Source of the DNA: Amanita rubescens
Taxonomy: Eukaryota; Basidiomycota; Agaricomycetes; Agaricales; Amanitaceae
Reading direction: 5' to 3'
Length of the DNA: 32,300 bases
Assembly: GCA_015039365.1 (NCBI GenBank)
Contig: WION01000572.1
Location: forward strand, 1-32,300
Both the position numbers and the translations under genes were made by a program. The number at the start of each line of letters is the position of its first letter. Position 1 is the first letter of the stretch. Positions 28,697 through 32,300 of the stretch are shown one piece after another. The notes under the pieces are model-generated. The model searched no databases and had not been told where the DNA came from. It was given only the letters and a program-made list of their open reading frames with translations.

Positions 28697-29679
28697 TCCT
28701 GTGCATAGCTACAAGCTCTCGTCCCCTTACCTCATGCGGTGTCCGCGGAGATGTTTCTTAACTTTAAATAATGTTCACTTCTTGGAATTTTTTCGTTGAT
28801 GGGTTGTATTGGATTGGACGGTGGACCGCTAGTAGTATTCATATATACCCGCAATTATCTTTTTGAATGACTTTGTTTGCTTTGTTGGTCGCTGATGTAG
28901 AGAATAAATAATGTTTTGTCTATACACTTCCTTTGATTCGACAGCCTACCTGATACAGGCTTGCATCCGACACCCGGCTATGGTCCAGGGTCCCCTGCAA
29001 TTTGGTTGGGCGTAAAAACACCCCTGAGGCCAAAGCAATGTCGAACTCAACCGATATACAGTCGACCGGCTGCATGACCTGTTGACGAAATTTATGCATG
29101 TTGCCGGCGTCACATACCACGGTAATAAATTACACGTACTCTCATAACTGTCATCATTATTCTCTCTACCTTTGCTCGGAACGACGTATTGAACTTGTGA
29201 TCACGCCCGCAGACACAGGGAACCATACCCAGTTCCTGCAATTTGATTCTTCCAACTCCAGACGTGAAAAAATTGTTTCTAGAGTTTCTGAGGTTCGTGA
29301 CGATGGAGGAGGCATCGACGACATTGCATATGGAGCTGAACTTCAATAAGAGGGCGCTATATGTAGTACGATATGGATCAGGGGGCGAACAATGGGACAT
29401 AGAAACGGTATTGAATGCTCACTGGCTTAATAAAATTAGCCCAATACAAGGCTCAGCGGCTGGGTGCGTGCGAGGGAAATGGATATCAGGGTCGGTTTTC
29501 CCGTGACATTGACATCCGAGTCAGGATAGAAGCCTTAAGTATTCGCGTGAGGGCGAATGTCCTTGACTTTGATTTGCAATTGCAAGATCTTGGAGGTTTC
29601 CAAAGAAAGGTGCAGGTTCCAGTTGGATTCGCACGAGTCGGTAACGTCCATAGTTTTAATGTTTCAGAGGCTTGTACCA
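28697..29679. other. Unassigned region after the dsRBD cluster
   Basis: Open frames at 29243-29506 and 29415-29693 (+) read as ordinary protein (for example FLEFLRFVTMEEASTTLHME), and a GTATTG donor at 29407 with an AAG at 29451 could join pieces. I recognise no family and cannot find a start with a consistent model. It may be a decayed gene. Nothing else is supported. Confidence 0.25.
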
Positions 29680-29868
29680 CTGGGGGTCGGTAAGGGGAGC
29701 TGAGGGCGCGGCGGGCCAGCGCCGAGCAGCCTTTCGACCATTCGACAACGCGTCGGACTAAGAAGGAGGGAAGATGACTGAAGGACGCAACCGAGCAGCT
29801 CTAACGGCGAGGTGGCGGGGAAGGAGAAAGGAGACCGCGACAGCGCGACACAGCCACTTCCGAGCCAT
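29680..29868. repeat. GC-rich dispersed repeat, copy 2
   Basis: Second copy of the repeat at 26719-26920, with the same order of blocks (TGGGGGTCGG, GCGCCGAGCAGC, TAAGAAGGAGGGAAGA, CACAGCCACTTC). The copy distance is about 2.96 kb. The copies differ by several small insertions, so they are not recent. Confidence 0.75.
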
Positions 29869-30253
29869 CTCACACGTAGACTGCATTCTACCGAATCGGG
29901 AGAGAGGAGAGAGAGATCAAGAACATGGTGAGCGAAAGACGATGACGAGCGAGCGAAATCGATTGGTGTGTCTGATCAAACGGTTGAGAGCGCGCACGAC
30001 TATAAAAGTTCACGAGGTTGCGGAACCGGGTTGCTCTCAGGCCCATCGCCTTCTTCTATTCAACAGACTCTCAGCTTTCTTGGCAAGAACTTGTTCACGT
30101 GTGATGTGGTTTGTCCGCAGAGGGTTATCGTGCCCATATGTGATAAAATTAGGTCATGGAGTACGCAATCGATTAATCACGTCGACGTCGTAAGCAGCTG
30201 GCAAAAGAAATGCGACTTCCGGGGATAAATCTTTAATCGTTAAACTATCTTTG
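29869..30253. other. Intergenic 3' of the F-box gene
   Basis: Purine-rich sequence (GGGAGAGAGGAGAGAGAGA near 29899) leads into unassigned DNA; an open frame at 29774-30193 (+) overlaps the GC-rich repeat and is not supported as a gene. Confidence 0.3.
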
Positions 30254-31746
30254 CTAATATAATTTGCTGTCTGTCTCATCAATTCCGTGCCCACGATTCC
30301 ACCATTGATAAAAATGCAGCTCATGCAGCTCGTATGGCCACCAACACCTCAATGACACCCCTAGCGCTTGCAACTGCTCCCGCTCTTCCGCATCCCACTG
30401 TGGTGTACCTGCACCATGACAATACTCCAGCTCTCTTATACCACTCGCCCGAAGCGCCTCAACCAGCGTGGATCCACTCATCGGAAAGTTGCAATTCATA
30501 AAAACAAGCCTCTTGAGTGGAATCATCTGCTGGCATGCAAACCTCTTCAATAATTGGTCATCAAACCCACCACGCAGATAGTCATATTTTATCCCGTGCA
30601 ATGCAATGCTTTCCAGCTTTGGGAACGGTGGTCCGCTCCCATCCTCTGAGCCGAACAGAATCCAGTCCCATCCAGTCCGTCTCAAATCCTCCGCCAAAAG
30701 TGCCAACCGCCGCACACTTCGACATCGCCGTGCCAAGCTTCTTAACACAGTTTCCATTGATCTGATCCTTCGATCACTCCAGCCTTCGTCCGAGTCTGAC
30801 GGCGTGCTTTCAACAGCAGCATCAGGGTCACGTGAGTCATCCAAATGTAAATCCTCCAGAACAGGTGCCGCAATGAAAGCAATCAGGTTGTACATTATCC
30901 CAGGTACCGACACCGCAAGTCGCTTCAGCTTCGGCAGCCTTATGTCTTGCAGAATTCCCGACCGGCCCTTGATTGTGCCCCAATCGCTAGACAGACCCAC
31001 GTCATCAAAGGTGTGCCATAAAAAGTGCTTAATCCATAATGTCTCCAACTGTGGCATGCAATTGAGGAATGACGCGATGAGTTCTGGGGAAGGAATGTTA
31101 CTCTCGAGCGCTCCATCAAGAACAAGCGTGCAAAGGTTTGGAAAGGACGCAGATAGGGGCAACATCGGTACTGAGTCGTAAAAAATGTTCATAAGAAGCT
31201 TTTGGATGTTTGGAAACATGGCAGCGGCGTCTGCGAGCACCAAGTCCAGTCGTGGCCAGACAGCATCCAGCGGGTCAAGTACCTCACTGTCTGACAGGAT
31301 AGAAAGCAGCTTGAGCGCCGGGAATGCTTTCGTGTTTGGAAAGACACCATGAACGACAGCCCCCGCCACCATGGCTGTGTCCGTGGTTAACTCGAAACTG
31401 TGGATTTGGTCATTATACTCTTCCAAAACCTTGCACAACGCAGAGACCTCTGCTGTGTATTCCTCGACGAACGAAAAGGCCACGTGGAGCAGTGCACTCC
31501 TCGTACGCAAGATGCGCGTGCGAAGAAAATTGGGTCCGTCGTTGGTGAATTGATGAGGATGGAGGTTCACCATCGTCCATAGCCGTGGTGTAGAGAATGC
31601 GATAGTAGCGAACAATTTGCAGGTTTCTGACACGGCTGCCAGATTCAAGATGTTGCATTTGATTATAATTTCTGTCAGAACTTCGGCGGGCAGGTCGGAG
31701 ATCTTGAGGCCTAGTACGTTTCTTGTCCATCGGGTGTAACCGTGTA
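30254..31746 (-). CDS. F-box protein with leucine-rich C-terminal region
   Basis: One uninterrupted minus-strand frame of about 497 codons ends at TAG 30254-30256. Near its N-terminus is an F-box: KISDLPAEVLTEIIIKCN, then LAAVSETCKLFATIAFSTPR and LWTMVNL, the Skp1-binding motif of SCF ubiquitin ligases. The remainder has spaced leucine patterns (FPNLCTLVLDGAL, LPKLKRLAVSVPG, FPKLESIALHGI, LKRLVFMNCNFP) typical of degenerate LRR substrate-binding domains in the very large Agaricomycete F-box families. No ATG lies in frame ahead of the F-box; the frame opens after a TGA. A CAG acceptor ends at 31747, so a small first exon upstream is likely, but I could not place it. Its substrate is unknown. 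The full-length frame suggests it is functional. Confidence 0.85.
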
Positions 31747-32159
31747 CTGTGTTACGTCACATGTCACATGCTATGATACATTGCCGCTATGGCCGCTTCA
31801 CACTCCGCTCGGACAGGCTGCGCCCCCTTCGCCACCGACAAGTCGGTTGTGGGCCACCGCTTCGCGTGGCATGGAGGCCAGGCACTACAGGCTCATATAT
31901 AGCAGCACATGGGTCATTTGTCAGCATAGGGGGGCAAGGGCAAACAACAACCTTTTCTTCAGCTGGGGCCAAGTCTCAGGTTGCATCGCCTATCTCGCGA
32001 ATTGCCGTGCGCTGCATGGCGTTGTATCGCCGCTGCGTGTAGCCATTGCCTCACCAACGTTTCGTGACCTTTCAGGCCTCGGAACTTTAAAATTTTACAG
32101 ACTTCTGGCCGCTATGGACCATATTCAGATAAATCGCAAACTTGGCCCAACACCTGGCA
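31747..32159. other. Spacer upstream of the F-box gene
   Basis: It should contain the missing first exon and promoter of the F-box gene on the minus strand. A possible minus-strand donor GTGAGG is at 32049-32054. Open + frames (31742-32185) have no recognised motif. Confidence 0.3.
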
Positions 32160-32300
32160 TTACGGCGTCCCATCTAAATTGCTGAGAGTATTCAACCCCG
32201 TCACTGGCAAGTCATCTTCCTCATCGTCCTCATCATCGTATCTCAAAGCAACATCGAACTCATCAAGGCCCATGAACGAGGATACGAACCCAGTAGTATG
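32160..32300 (-). CDS. 3' end of a minus-strand gene, acidic C-terminus (partial)
   Basis: The minus strand is open from the window edge to TAA at 32160-32162, reading TTGFVSSFMGLDEFDVALRY, then DDEDDEEDDLPVTGLNTLSN and LDGTP. The acidic patch and hydrophobic repeats look like a genuine C-terminus. The remainder lies outside the window, so no family can be given. It is in the same orientation as the F-box gene and about 410 bp upstream of it; it could alternatively be an early exon of that gene if the TAA is spliced out. Confidence 0.4.
   Translation of the reverse strand, partial: HTTGFVSSFMGLDEFDVALRYDDEDDEEDDLPVTGLNTLSNLDGTP

Noticed and set aside
30606..31181. + strand open frame of 191 codons
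   Set aside because: It is the antisense shadow of the F-box gene.
1..32300. Transposons, viral genes, CRISPR arrays, rRNA
   Set aside because: No reverse transcriptase, integrase, transposase or capsid motif, no terminal inverted repeats framing a gene, no regularly spaced identical repeats with unique spacers, and no rRNA-like sequence were recognised.

Overview
The window looks like nuclear DNA of a filamentous basidiomycete (Agaricomycetes). Genes are split by many short introns of about 45-70 bp with GT donors and CTAAC/CTGAT-like branch points. Several apparently use an AAG 3' splice site. The recognisable families (DUF6532-like, DUF6593-like, large F-box proteins, short single-dsRBD proteins, and a conserved basidiomycete protein with GAFDFLF and GAVLALP blocks) are expanded in mushroom-forming fungi. 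Family names come from recalled motif patterns; no search was run. Gene density is low and much of the window is duplicated, decayed or repetitive.

Layout. 21-1197 (-): low-complexity protein of unknown function with a duplicated exon. 2348-5079 (+): DUF6532-type gene with two tandem 72-nt exons and a break at 4065-4140. 6330-6660: pyrimidine-rich minisatellite. 6725-8350: long degenerate repeat of 7-8-mer words with a 120-bp higher-order period. 8640-10380: C-rich stretch with possible exon remains. 10713-11485 (+): DUF6593-like gene. 12300-13456 (-): decayed ARMT1/DUF89 gene with a Trp-to-stop change. 13911-15781 (+): conserved GAVLALP-type protein, followed by a remnant of a second DUF6593-type 5' end. 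17105-18862 (+): 13-exon protein of about 400 aa, unknown function. 18991-19510 (-): GFA/CENP-V-type zinc protein. 20195-21560: array of repeats of about 360 bp. 22389-28696 (+): five short double-stranded-RNA-binding-domain (dsRBD) genes; a sixth lies at 16070-16545. 30254-31746 (-): F-box protein. 32160-32300 (-): 3' end of another gene.

The most interesting system is the family of six tiny single-dsRBD proteins (72-125 aa) in about 12.6 kb. All share the same phase-1 intron just before beta strand 3, while their N-termini, promoters and flanks differ. They arose by at least three separable duplications. Genes 3 and 6 share about 450 bp of upstream DNA. Genes 4 and 5 share about 400 bp of downstream DNA. 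Genes 1 and 3 are nearly identical in exons and intron. Gene 1 sits between two blocks that elsewhere in the window flank the DUF6593-like gene, as if cargo had been exchanged within a shared frame. Their role is unknown; binding of dsRNA, and interference with or help to RNA silencing, is only inferred from the domain.

Exon models were made by eye from splice signals and reading-frame continuity, so individual boundaries, and especially first exons, may be wrong.
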